Below, in pieces: positions 22,487-33,440 of a stretch of DNA of 64,000 nt (positions within the stretch are counted from its first letter, which is position 1; every line of letters starts with the position of its first letter). The DNA comes from Persicaria tinctoria (Eukaryota > Streptophyta > Magnoliopsida > Caryophyllales > Polygonaceae): the NCBI GenBank assembly GCA_037127255.1, contig JBANSL010000009.1, positions 17,993,975 through 18,057,974 of the forward strand. The letters run 5' to 3'. Under the pieces are notes generated by a model that had not been told where the DNA came from, made no database searches, and was given only the letters and a program-made list of their open reading frames with translations. The position numbers and the translations under genes were made by a program.

Positions 22487-23545
22487 AGGAAGGTCGAAAA
22501 AGCTTGGAAAACCACTACAGAAGTCCAAGGTCAAAAAAGCTTGGAAAACCACTACAGAAGTCCAAGGTCTAAGCAGCAGCAGAACCAGTCGAATCAAGTT
22601 GAGAGCCAAGGTTACTCGATCTCGAGTAGACCTTACTCGATCTCGACGAACATGTCCGAGCATAGACCTTGTCGACCAAGAGCAAACTCGAGAGCCAGAC
22701 CAACCCAGCTCCGGAAGTCAACTCGATCTCGACAAGACCTAGTCGAGATCGATGAAGCCTTGACGCCAAACCTGGAGTCGAGAAGAGGAGTTGATCGAGA
22801 AGCCGAGGATGAAGACGCTGAGCAACCCTACTCGATCTCGATGAGACCTTGTCGAGATCGACGAGCCACCCTGCTCCAGTCCGAGTCCATGCCGAGGAGG
22901 AGTCCTCGACATCACCAGAGAGCCATCCTCGACCACCACCCTAGTCGATCTCGAGGAGCCCTAGTCGAGATCGACGACGCCCAGGAGCCCAGATCCGAGC
23001 CATGTCGAGCAGAGTCACCCGAGAAGTCCAGTCGACGATGAATCCTAGTCGAGATCGACAAGCCCTTGTCGAGATCGAGTAGACCAGATTCCAGAAACGC
23101 GTCGACGTGAGCAGTCCGAGTAGAGTTGGGATTCCTTGGGCACGAAGGAAGTCGAGTAGGCCGAGACCTATCATCATCATCTATGGAAGGGAGATCTATC
23201 AACATGAAGACACATTACCTAGTTTAGATTTATCTTTTCTTTAAAGATTTATTTCCATTTAGCATTTTATTTATCATTAAGCATTTTAGATATAATTTTA
23301 GATATAGATAGAAGATTCTATCCTTGATTAGCAAGGATTAGAAGGCTATAAATAAAGCCCTAGGGGCTGGGCATTAGGCATCTCATTCTCATTCAGAAAC
23401 ACAATCAATTTCATTCAAGTAAGTAGGAGTTCTAAGGTTTTTAGGGTTTTGGCGTTCAGCGAAAGTTGAATGCCGGGATTGTAAAGGCTTTGAATTTAGT
23501 TAATGCAAGTTTCTTTTTATACATCAATGTCTGCTATTGCGATGA
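22487..23545 (+). repeat. Truncated 5' LTR of B2
   Basis: Matches 25819-26860 of the 3' LTR closely. At its left edge a unit of about 38 bp (AGCTTGGAAAACCACTACAG inside it) is tandemly duplicated, at about 22491-22566. It contains five or more word pairs (22616-23085). Confidence 0.8.
23347..23354 (+). promoter_or_regulatory. LTR TATA box (B2, 5' copy)
   Basis: TATAAATA in GGCTATAAATAAAGCCC. Confidence 0.7.
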
Positions 23546-24142
23546 GGCTTTGAATTTAGTTAATTCGTCTTCCTCGACGCTGACTCCACCAGATGAACCA
23601 GGCTCCTCGATCTCGACTAGGCTTGTCGAGATCGACCACCACCCGGCTCCACCAGATCCTGTTTCCTCGACGCTGCAGCCACCAGGAGCAGAAGCCTACT
23701 CGAGATCGACAAGCCTTGCCCTTCGTCGACTCCTGCATCCTCGAGCAGACCACCACGAGAGCCTGCAGCCTCGTCGAGATCGACTAGCCCTAGTCGAGAT
23801 CGACCAAACACTGTGGTTCCCGATTCCGTCTCTGCGAAGGTAAGCCAAGGTATGGATCTTTCTTCTCCTATTTCCATTAAAGATCTATCTATACATGGGA
23901 GAGGTTTGCCTTGGTATGTGCGCTTATGTAGGATATCCAATGATGAGCCCAAGGAGTATGAAGTTGGAGACAAGCTCTATGTCTCTAAATCAAATAATCA
24001 TTGGTTCCCTAACAAATTCAACAAGAAGCGGATGGGACCTTTCGTGGTGAATAAGATCCATTCTGGAGGATTACAGCTGATGGACAAGAATGGAGTCTTA
24101 TTTGAGGCCCAGGCTACATGGGCTCTGCAGATGCCACCTTGA
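23546..24142 (+). pseudogene. Linker and GPY/F-like module (B2)
   Basis: Begins inside the repeat linker (TPPDEPGSSISTRLVEIDHH), continues with palindromic words, and after a frame change near 23810 reads VSAKVSQGMDLSSPISIKDL through YEVGDKLYVSKSNNHWFPNK and GPFVVNKIHSGGLQL to a stop at 24142. The module frame itself is intact from 23813. It has no upstream coding context left. Confidence 0.7.
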
Positions 24143-24407
24143 GCATAAATGGAAAGTCGGCCTAGCGACTATAAAATCTAGAGCTTGTAAATAGACATTT
24201 ACTTTTTGGGACTTTTTGGACATTGTTTTGTTTGTTTTTTGTTTTGAACACTTTTAGTTTTTCTATTGTGGGTATATGACTTCTATACTTTTCAGGTCCA
24301 TGGATAGATGCAAGCTAAAAACGGACTCGGCTCATGCATTTTAACTCGATATTATGAGGCCCTACACACCTGTCTAGTGAGTTTCTTTCTTTACCCTTGT
24401 TTTTATA

Positions 24408-24447
24408 CAGTGAGGACACTGTAATGTTTAAGTATGGGGTGGGGGAA
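24408..24447 (+). promoter_or_regulatory. Internal AGGA-loop hairpin plus purine tract (B2)
   Basis: ACAGTGAGGACACTGT, then AATGTTTAAGTATGGGGTGG. Confidence 0.65.
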
Positions 24448-25603
24448 GGGCTTACTTTATGCATATTTGCCATATTTTGACATTATGTGTGCATATTTAG
24501 AATCAATTTCTTTGAATTGCTATATGGCTATTTTGGAATGCATTATTGATTTATGTGCTTACATGCATGTTTTCCAAAGTTTGAAAAAATGACCCCCATT
24601 GAAAATTTTGAAATAATGTCATGGAAGCTTATATTGAACTCGACGATGCAAAATTGGATTCATTAGAGATATAGCATGAAATTGCCTAGTAAAGGGAAGT
24701 CACAATGAAGTGCATTATTTTCTTAAAAACCATGAAAGGAGGTAAAATTTGAAATTGCTTTTGACATGTTGCATGATAAGATGATGGAGGACTTTATATT
24801 TCCATATAATGCTCATATTGTTATAATCCTAGCCTTACCTGTGCTTATACATTACACAAAGCCATATTATGCCTTATTTCATATATTGCTCCACATGTTC
24901 TAAATGTTTGCCATACTTTACCTTATCCGGGGATTATGTTGAGAATGGTGTTACATTATGGAGATTGTTATATGGTTGTTGTGTTTATCATTATTGGAGT
25001 TTGGAAGGAAATTGTTTGAAATATATGGAAAATTTAATGAGTGAAAGAAAATCCAATCACCTCAGGAGATAAAGGTAGATTGACCCTGCTCTCTAAGATA
25101 ATAGTTTGGAGAGATGGGACACATTGTGAGGAGTCCAAAGCACTAAGTATCCGGGGCCATTCATGACACCCATGTTTGCGACTCGCGAGAAGGCAGTGCT
25201 GAGGTTAGAGAGGTAAAAGCATTATTATAGAGAAAAGCATTATGAAAGGTGATGAATCTTATGGAGAAGGAATGTGGAAATTCAATTTGAAAATACTCCA
25301 TTTTCCCGGATCAAAAGCACCACATGGCCAAAAATTGGCCACCTTTAGCCTTTTACCAATTCTACTCCTTATTTGAGCTTAAATTAAAGTCCTCTTGATT
25401 ATTGTTGCTTTGTCACATAAATTGTTTTTTTTTTTTGTATAAGCCTTCTTTTGTGAGTAGATGTTGCTTTTGTATAATTGCACATGCATGGATCTGTGAC
25501 ATAAGTACCTTTTCAAGGATGGTAATTGATTGCAGAGGACATATGAGAATGAATCTAAAATGTTGAGAGTTTGAATTCTTCCTCTGAATGACAAATAAAA
25601 GTA

Positions 25604-25639
25604 TTGCTTGAGGACAAGCAAGTTTAAGTATGGGGTGTT
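25604..25639 (+). promoter_or_regulatory. Terminal AGGA-loop hairpin plus polypurine tract (B2)
   Basis: TTGCTTGAGGACAAGCAA, then GTTTAAGTATGGGGTGTT against the LTR start at 25640. Confidence 0.75.
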
Positions 25640-27715
25640 TGTTGTGAGCTGAATCTGCCATGTTTTACAGTAACATTTATACCAATTTCTGCATACATTT
25701 CATGCATTTGGGCTAAGATAGTACAGAATCTATGTAGCTTATGTTTATTTTCCAAATTATGGAATCTACACCAGTTTCTGTTTAAATTTGCAGAATTCGA
25801 GGCATTTTACAGCAATTCTAAAGAAGGTCGGAAAAGCTCGGAAAACCACTACAGAAGTCCAAGGTCAAAGAAGCAGCGGAACCCGTCGAATCAAGCCGAG
25901 AGCCAAGGTTACTCGATCTCGAGTGGACCTTACTCGATCTCGACGAACATGTCCGAGCACGGGCCTTGTCGACTAGGAGCAGGATCGAGAGCCAGACCAA
26001 CCCAGCTCCGGAAGTCAACTCGATCTCGACAAGACCTAGTCGAGATCGACGAAGCCTAGACGCCACACCCGGAGTCGAGAAGGGGAGCTGATCGAGAAGC
26101 CGAGGGCGAAGACACTGAGCAACCCTACTCGATCTCGATGAGACCTTGTCGAGATCGACGAGCCACCCTGCGCCGGTCCGAGTCCATGCCGAGGAGGAGT
26201 CCTCGACATCACCAGAGCACCATCCTCGACCACCTCCCTAGTCGATCTCGAGGAGCCCTAGTCGAGATCGACGATGCCCAGGAGCCCAGATCTGAGCCAT
26301 GTCGAGCAGAGTCACCCTAGAAGTCCATTTGACGATGAATCCTAGTCGAGATCGACAAGCCCTTGTCGAGATCGAGTAGACCAGGTTCCAGAAACGCGTC
26401 GACGTGAGCAGTCCGAGTAGAGTTGGGATTCCTTGGGCACGAAGGAAGTCGAGTAGGCCGAGACCTATCATCATCTATCTATGGAAGGGAGATCTATCAA
26501 CATGAAGACACATTACCTAGTTTAGATTTATCTTTTCCTTTAAAGATTTATTTCCTTTAAGCATTTTATTTATCATTAAGCATTTCAGATATAATTTTAG
26601 ATATAGATAGAAGATTCTATCCTTGATTAGCAATGAATAGAAGGCTATAAATAAAGCCCTAGGGGCTGAGCATTAGGCATCTTATTCCAATCTCATTCTC
26701 ATTCAGAAACACAATCAATTTCATTCAAGTAAGTAGGAGTTCTAAGGTTTTTAGGGTTTTGGCGTTCAGCGAAAGTTGATTGCCGGATTGTAAAGGCTTT
26801 GAATTTAGTTAATGCAAGTTTCTTTTTATACATCAATGTCTGCTATTGCGATGAGGCGTGAATAGTCCACCCACTTCTGGGGCTGGGGTGAGTCCGACGG
26901 TGGCCATGTGAGATGATGCGGTAAAGGTCAGATCTTTTTATGCAATTCGTCTTCTATCCCTATAAGCATGATTCTTTTTGCGAGAGTTGAAGGTGATCCT
27001 TGTTTGTGTTATTGAAGCGAAAGTGATCTTAATGCAACTTGGATTAATTATGTGAAAAGGGTTAGTAACAATTAGGGTTTATGCGAAAGCCCCTATATGC
27101 CTATTTGTTAATAACGAAAGTTATTTTAATGGAAAGCATGATCTTTTATGCCTTTATGTGTTACTTTACATGGTTATCGTTGTGATGTTGATACCCTGGC
27201 TTTGGAAGTCTTTTATTATATTGATTTATTCCGTAGAAAATCTGAGTTTTTGGTTCGAAATTTGCAATTTACACTTTCTGTCTTTCTAGTCGATACAGAG
27301 GAGCTTTGTCGATCTCGAGTAGCCTCTACTCGATATCGAGTTGGCTTGTCTACGTCGAGTTGCCTGTTTCATTTTCTGAGTTTCTGTTGTTCAATGCTGT
27401 TGTCGATCTCGAGTGCCTCTTGTCGAGATCGAGTAGCTTCTGTCCTTGCTTTGTTCTTTACTTTCTTTCGCTATTTTCTGTTTTTGCTTTTGTTTCTGTT
27501 TTGCTTTGCCCTTTTCTTCCTGTTTCTGTCTTTTCTGCTTTTCTGTGAGAATTTATAGCTACTTGAGAACTGCTGACGTGCTTCCTCGTGGATTCGATCC
27601 TGACTTTCTTTTACTACAACGGGAGGAAGTCTTGTATTTATTTGCTGAGACAGGGAAGTAAGTCTGAACTTTATTTCATATTTATTTCATACTTGACCAT
27701 CCTCCTGCAACAACA
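25640..27715 (+). repeat. 3' LTR of B2
   Basis: 2076 bp, TGTTGTGAGC to CAACAACA. Word clusters at 25912-26375 (upstream of TATA) and 27307-27440 (downstream). The last 40 bp differ from the B1 LTR end. Confidence 0.85.
26646..26653 (+). promoter_or_regulatory. LTR TATA box (B2, 3' copy)
   Basis: TATAAATA in GGCTATAAATAAAGCCC. Confidence 0.7.
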
Positions 27716-28866
27716 TGAAAAAAACAAGTACAGCCAAAGGGTTTAAAATAAGATATAAGTGGTTTGCGGCCTTTGAAAAGTTAATAAGGAGTTTACTTTA
27801 AGATGGAACGAATAAGACAACGATTCAAAATATAGTTAGTTGTGTTAACAGCTTCAGCCCAATAGGTTTTAGGTAATGCATTTTCTAAAAGCATAGTCCT
27901 GGCCATGTCCTCTAGGGTGCGGTTCTTTCGTTCCACAACCCCATTTTATTGAGGTGTCCTGGGAGTAGAAAAATTATGGGAGATGCCATATTTAGCACAA
28001 AACAAATCAAACTAAAGTTGATCAAACTCCCTACCATGATCACTTCGAATTGACACTATGGGCTCGTTTCTTAAAGTTTGTAACTCCTTACAAAGTTTTG
28101 AAAGCTCAAATAAGGCCTCTAATTTTTCTTTTAAAAATGCAACCCAAGTATATCTAGAAAAATCATCAACAACAACAAGCATGTACTTTTTACCATTGGG
28201 AGATTTGACTCGCATAGGACCACATAAATCCATATGTAAAAGTTCAAGGGGTCTAGTAGAACTTACAACCTTTTGGGGTTTGAAAAAGCTATGTGTTTGT
28301 TTACCTAGTGTGCATGCATTGCACATATCAATGCCTTTGAAGTCCATCTCAGGTAGCCCTCTTACAAGCCCTTTGGACACAAGTTTCTGTAGTGTATGTG
28401 GACTCACATGATCGAGTCTCCTGTGCCAGAGCTTTGGATCGTCCATCAAAGCCTTTAGACAGGTTAAGCTTCCTTGTGCCACTTGCTCAGCATTTACAGC
28501 ATATATATTGTTGTAACGATATGCAGTCAAAACAACTTCACTTGTATCTTCTCTGCATACTAGACATCTTTTCTTGTTAAATCTGACATCATTGCCACTG
28601 TCACATAATTGAGAAACACTAAGCAAATTATACTTCAAACCATTCACAAGATAAACATCTTTAGTACTATGGTTGGAATCACTCCCAACACTACCAATAC
28701 CAACGATGTCACACTTTCCTTTGTCACCAAGAGTGATTGTTCCAGTGGATTGCTTCTTTAGATCATAAAAGAGAGAACTCCTTCCACTCATATGCCTCGA
28801 GCATCCACTATCAATAATCCATTTTTGCTCTTTCACCTTGGTGATCTTCTGCAAAACAAAAATCAA
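27716..28866 (-). pseudogene. Copia protease and integrase
   Basis: Protease motif WIIDSGCSRHMSG. Pre-integrase zinc site HRRLDHVSPHTL with CNAC. Integrase core LELLHMDLCGP (first Asp), IRSDHGREF (second Asp) and NGVVERKNRTLEDMARTML (catalytic Glu), then TYWAEAVNTTNYILNRC and FKPFGCTCF, where it stops. Nonsense codons: TAG after EFDQL (28012-28014), a stop just before NGVVER, and one after RSILK. The frame is shifted by one relative to gag, which ends in TGA at 28863. Copia normally makes one polyprotein, so the shift is probably decay. Confidence 0.9.
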
Positions 28867-30677
28867 CCTTTGTGGCTAGACCAGTGAGAAAATTTAGATC
28901 CTTTATTGGGATAAACCATATTTGGTAAAATAGTGCCTTTGGGGACCCAAACTTGCGTTATCCGTTCTTTTCTCAAATGAACAGGAAATGTATTGCGAAT
29001 AATATGTGGATCCTTTCTTCTATAGGGGCAGGTCTCTTTTACATGTCCCTTTCTAGCACAGTGGTGACATATAGGAGAGGTTCTTCTTCCTTTTGCCTTT
29101 ACAAAAGTGGTAATGTGTTGCTTCTTTAAAAATCTTGGATTGTAACCAATACCACTTTTGTTTAGAAAACTTTGTTGCTCACCCAACATCCTATCAAGAG
29201 TGCCTTTGGATTTGGTAAAACTTATTAGGGCTGTCTGTTGGTCTTGAATCTTATTATTCAGGGAGATCTTCTCGTTCTCTAAGTCATGATGTTGGCTTCT
29301 TAGAGATGAGATATCTTGCTTGAGTTCAGATTTCTCTGAGTCAAGAGTCTTGACTTTAATGTCAAGACCTGAATAAGAAGCTTCAAGACATTTGACCCTC
29401 ATAGACAGATCCTCAATAGTTCTTTCTTGGTCCACGGTTTTCTTGATAAGAGTGTTAGTTTGGGCAATAAGTTTCTCTTCATTGGCAATCATATTAGAAA
29501 GGAATTCCGATAGTACCTCTTTTGGACTTGTCATGAGCTCTCTTACAGTTACCTCGAGTTGCTCGTCATGGGATTCATCTCCTGTGGCCATGAGACAAAC
29601 GTTGGCCTTTTCATCATCGGAATTTGAGTCACCTGAGTCGGAATCACTCCAAGATGCCACCATGGCTTTCTTTTTCCATCTATCACCTTTCTTGAACTGG
29701 CTCTTCGTCTTTTGAGGGCAATCTTTCACTAGATGGTTTGTTTCACCACATTCAAAACAAGACAAAGGTTTAGTCTTCTTGTCATATTTGTTGTATTGAG
29801 ACTTACCTCGAAATTTAGAAGACTCTGATCCATCTTTGTTGTTGAATTGCTTCTTCATCTTGAGGATTCGAGAAAGATCCCTTGTAATGAGATCAGAGGG
29901 ATCATCCTCATCATCATCCTCATCTTCAGAATCAGACACATCTTTCGGCTCATCCTTCTTAGACTTGAGTGCCAAGTTCTTAATGCTTGTTGAAAGTTCT
30001 CCATCGTCTTCATTGAGAATCATCTCATGTGTGATCAGCTTCCCAAGCAAGTCATCAAGGGGCAGAGTGGTGAGATCTTGGGCTTCCTCTATGGCTGTTA
30101 CTTTAGGACCCCATTTTTCTTTAGGGAGGCACCTCAATATCTTCCTCACTTTCTCAACGTTCGTAAAGCTCTTGCCAAGAGAGTCAAGGTTGTTGGTGAT
30201 TTCCGTGAATCGTGTGAACATGACCTTGATAGACTCATCAGACTTCATTTTGAAAAGATCATACTTTCAAAGGAAGATACTGATCTTGGTGTCCTTTACT
30301 TGGCTGGTTTTTTCATAGGTGACGACCAGCTTGTCCCAAATCTTTTTAGCTGACCTACAAGATGAAATACGGTTAAACTCATCAGTGCTAAGACCACAAT
30401 AAAGTAAGTTAATAGCCCTGTAGTTTTTGGAGACGAGTTCAAGATCCGCTTGGATGTATTCAGACTCCTTCTTCGCAATTTTGGTTCCATTTGGTCCGTC
30501 TTTCTCTGGAACCTTCGGACCATTCTCTATAATGTTCCAAAGTTCTAGATCTTGATCTATAATGAGCATCTTCATCAATGATCTCCAGTGGACAAAGTTG
30601 TTTCCAACAAAGAGTGGTGGTCTACTCGTAGACCTTCCCGATGCAAATCCTCCACTTGCTTCACCAGACATAATCAA
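28863..30677 (-). pseudogene. Copia gag with two CCHC knuckles
   Basis: Starts MIMSGEASGGFASGRSTSRP. The gag core contains HWRSLMKMLIIDQDLELWNI and KIWDKLVVTYEKT. In-frame TGA at 30267-30269 (IFL-stop-KYDLFKM). Two zinc knuckles follow: CFECGETNHLVKDC and CHHCARKGHVKETC, separated by an acidic segment and a coiled-coil-like stretch. Length is about 604 codons, normal for Sirevirus-type gag. Confidence 0.88.
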
Positions 30678-30715
30678 AAACTCACAAGATTGTTAGATCG
30701 AAAGCAATGAGTAAA

Positions 30716-30727
30716 GCTCTGATACCA
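30716..30727 (-). other. Primer binding site, initiator tRNA-Met type
   Basis: Minus strand TGGTATCAGAGC, two bases inside the LTR end at 30730. Standard copia primer site. Confidence 0.9.
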
Positions 30728-30729
30728 AT

Positions 30730-31776
30730 TGAAGGTTCGATAAAGTAAAACAAAGTAATATAAAGATACTCTAGAAGGGGGGTTGAATAGAGTATGCCGG
30801 TTTTTTGCAGATAATCTCAAGACTTTTAAAGCTCGTGCAAAACCCTTTGAGATTAGACTTAATCCTTTCTCTCAAAACCTGAATCACAAATAAGTTATAC
30901 AATTCGAACAAATGCGGAACTATGGTAAAGCATTATGTAAAGGACGCAATGAGTTGTTTACGAGGTTCGGCACGAACTTGGCCTACGTCCCCACCTAGGG
31001 TTCTTCCACAACCCTAGGATTCAACCGGCTTTTATTGATTCACAAGACTTAGGATCCTAATAGCTCACCGAGAAGCCTATCTCCTATAGAATTGCAATCT
31101 AGTCAACTCACGTTCCCTTGAAGTCCTAGACTAATCTAGAAGAGCCCCACCTCTCTCAGCTATCTAGTACAATCCTCTTATACTTAGTGAATCAATCGCC
31201 TAGTGTTCACTTCTTGAGTTACAAACTCTCGAGTATAACACTCTCTCGAAATATATCCTATAAGCTCATTGTGTAACTCTCAAATGCTTTGAAATGAAAT
31301 AACAGACTCTTAAGAACTAGCAGAGAGAACACGAAGAAGACATATTTCACTTGAAGGCTTGATTGCGAATGAGAGCTTGTGTTCAACGAATGTATTTCTG
31401 TCTTCTCTTCTTCCTTTCCTTTATAGAGAACAAATCGGCGCCTCCAACAAAGAAGAATCTTCTCTTCAACGGCTAGGCTGATCATGGCTATCTTCGAGAT
31501 CTTCTATACTTGGAAACTTTGAAGTCATGATCTCCGATTGTGTCCTTCTCAACTTCAAGCTTTAAGGAAGAAGATGATATTCGCAAAGCTTCCTGAAATG
31601 TTAGAATATAAAATCTGGAAGCATATAATAATATAAAATAATATTCGAACATAATATCATAGAGAACAGGCTTTGTGTTTCATCAACATAGCTGTAGCTT
31701 CAAGACCTTTGACACAAATTGACTCTCAAAGCCTTTGAAACTTATTCCGATTTTCATCAAGGGAGTGGAGTTATCA
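30730..31776 (-). repeat. 5' LTR of copia-R
   Basis: 1047 bp, minus TGATAACTCC to CGAACCTTCA. TATA-like TATAAA at 31425-31420. Same family as 3814-4810 but clearly diverged with indels. Confidence 0.85.
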
Positions 31777-32236
31777 GGGTTTATTTGTGAGAGCCGGCTA
31801 ATCCTAATTAAGAAAAGGTAGAAACAAATTAGGTTTTTATGCGAGAGCCTCTATCACCTAAATTGTTGGAATTTGCGAAAGTCGATTCTTTGATATAAAG
31901 CATGCATCTTTATGTGATTTATGATCTGCACATATGTTTATTGTTGTGGTGATCCCTAACCTTGGAAGTTTGCATCTTTATTTGTTTTATTTTATTATTT
32001 TTATTCGGCACATATCCTACTCGATATCAAACCACCATTCTCTCTCTATCCCTCGACATCGACCCCTCTATTCTTTGTCGACAGCCACCCTCATCACCTT
32101 TTCCTGCTATCCCTGAACCCCAAAACACACTAAACCTAGAACCGTTGACTTCTCTCCTGGGGACGAACCTGACTCCACTATCCTATAGCGGGTCTTGACT
32201 ATAAATTTATTTGGTCGAGAAACCCTCTCGTCAAAT

Positions 32237-32254
32237 TGGCGTCGTTGCCGGGGA
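32237..32254 (+). other. Primer binding site, tRNA-Asp type with one mismatch (D)
   Basis: TGGCGTCGTTGCCGGGGA; the fully matching version has C at the sixth position. A CpG-to-TpG change explains it. Confidence 0.8.
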
Positions 32255-32423
32255 GATATCAATCGCGCCTAGTTTAATTGTGTTTAAGGTTCAGAAAAGC
32301 CCATCCCTTTTTCTTACCCTATCACATACCCTACCACCACCTACCTCACTGGTACCAACTGGGTGCCAAGCTTTTGCCACTAATTTGTGTTCTTGAATGT
32401 AATTTCAAAGCTTAGGTACAAAG

Positions 32424-33152
32424 ATGGAAGACTTTGTCGAAGGGAATCCTTCATGGGAAGAATGGTCTCAAGATTTGAGACGGATAAGTAGGATCACAGT
32501 GGAGGAGTCACGATTAAGGGAAATAGCTCGGCTAAAAGATGAAATCCGAAGGCTTGAGGCTTCCATTCAGTCTAAAGGACCATGCCCTCCTCTCGACAAG
32601 CCAATTGACCCACTCGATGTCAACAACCAGGTATGTCCTTCATCGAATTTCATTCCTACTTTGCTACCTATTGTTGATGAATCATATGAAGGATCCCAAG
32701 GCGAAATAGCACTAGAACAGAAGAAGTTGGACATTGTTGACCAGGGCATTCCAAGATCGCTTTTACCTTACAAGGTGAAGGCTATCCCCGATGATTTTGA
32801 GCAACCGATGTTCAAATTCAAGTATGGGGTCTTAGCAAAGTGGCATGAAGCTCCGCAAGATGAGGAGGAAATATCTCTTCCCTCTCCACCGTTCTGCTGT
32901 GGTGGAGATACACAACCATGTCAACCTATGAAGCGGAAGAGGTATGATGATGAGGTATGTATATTTTCTTTATATCTTCTCTTATACATGCTAGCTCGAG
33001 CCAGGGAAGATGAATGGGTGGAGCCATGGAGCGTCCACTCGGGGAGGTTTAAGCTTCTTCACATGATGCCCCCGGATGACATCCCATGCTTCCCACCACC
33101 GGAGGAACCACCAGATCCACCTATACCTCCGGACAAAGATGAGCCAGGCTAA
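32424..33152 (+). CDS. Element D ORF, unknown function
   Basis: 242 codons from ATG to TAA with no internal stop. Residues 1-55 are acidic then heptad-like (VEESRLREIARLKDEIRRLE), a likely coiled coil. The middle is mixed, with YGVLAKWHEAPQDEEE. A basic KRKRYDDE lies near residue 170, followed by a short hydrophobic stretch (CIFSLYLLLYML). The C-terminus is Pro-rich with an acidic end. It occupies the place where B elements carry gag-protease, and stops about 10 bases before the shared AGTCG.CCTA.CGACTATAAA tail start. It resembles nothing I recognise, and not the A1 ORF. Confidence 0.55.
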   Translation: MEDFVEGNPSWEEWSQDLRRISRITVEESRLREIARLKDEIRRLEASIQSKGPCPPLDKPIDPLDVNNQVCPSSNFIPTLLPIVDESYEGSQGEIALEQKKLDIVDQGIPRSLLPYKVKAIPDDFEQPMFKFKYGVLAKWHEAPQDEEEISLPSPPFCCGGDTQPCQPMKRKRYDDEVCIFSLYLLLYMLARAREDEWVEPWSVHSGRFKLLHMMPPDDIPCFPPPEEPPDPPIPPDKDEPG

Positions 33153-33407
33153 TGCTTAATGAAGAAGTCGACCTAACGACTATAAAATCTAGAGCTTGTA
33201 GGACATTGTTGCTTTTGTTTGTTTTTGGTTTTGAACTTTTAGTTTTTCTATTGTGGGTATTTCTCTTCTACATTTTTTTCAGGTCCATTGGGATAGAAGC
33301 AAGCTAAAATCGGACAGGGCCTTACAGCATAAGCACTCGATTTTTGGCGTCCTGCACATCTGTCTAGTGAGTTTCTTTCTATACCCTTATTTTTTATACA
33401 GTGAGGA

Positions 33408-33440
33408 CACTGTAATGTTTAAGTATGGGGTGTGAGAAGG
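33408..33440 (+). promoter_or_regulatory. Internal AGGA-loop hairpin plus purine tract (D)
   Basis: ACAGTGAGGACACTGT, then AATGTTTAAGTATGGGG. Confidence 0.65.

Larger units (their letters stand above)
24143..25639 (+). other. B2 3' non-coding region
   Basis: No ORF supported. Hairpin modules lie at 24408-24447 and 25604-25639. The conserved block CATTCATGACACCCATGTTT lies near 25158-25177, on the strand opposite to the one seen in B1, as expected from element orientation. Confidence 0.7.
22487..27715 (+). mobile_element. Rearranged element B2
   Basis: Plus orientation: a 5' LTR lacking its first 175 or so bases (22487-23545), fused directly into the linker downstream of protease, then the GPY/F module, the non-coding tail and a complete 3' LTR. 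LTR 3' end, primer site, gag and protease are absent, so it cannot start its own reverse transcription. Right border CAACAACA at 27715 meets copia-R integrase sequence. Confidence 0.82.
27716..31776 (-). mobile_element. Ty1/copia element copia-R, 5' half
   Basis: Minus orientation: 5' LTR (31776-30730), initiator-Met primer site, gag, protease and integrase, cut off in integrase at 27716 by B2. RT, RNase H and 3' LTR are missing. The gag style (EKVRKILRCLPKEKW, LPLDDLLGKLITHEM) fits Sireviruses. The outer flank beyond 31776 is the LTR of element D. Confidence 0.85.

Noticed and set aside
22541..23041. 166-codon Arg/Ser-rich ORF and similar ORFs in LTRs
   Set aside because: Produced by the stop-poor palindromic words; they lie in LTRs, both strands are open, and no start or domain is conserved.
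14752..27715. B1 plus B2 as a single composite insertion
   Set aside because: The 5-bp flanks at the outer LTR ends differ and the host sequences on the two sides belong to different elements.
3814..31776. Copia-L and copia-R as one nested element
   Set aside because: No matching target duplication and strongly diverged LTRs; kept as two entries, with the alternative stated.
32955..33010. A mini-intron in the D ORF (GTATGT to a downstream AG)
   Set aside because: It would be about 40-50 bases, below the usual plant minimum, and the frame is open without splicing.
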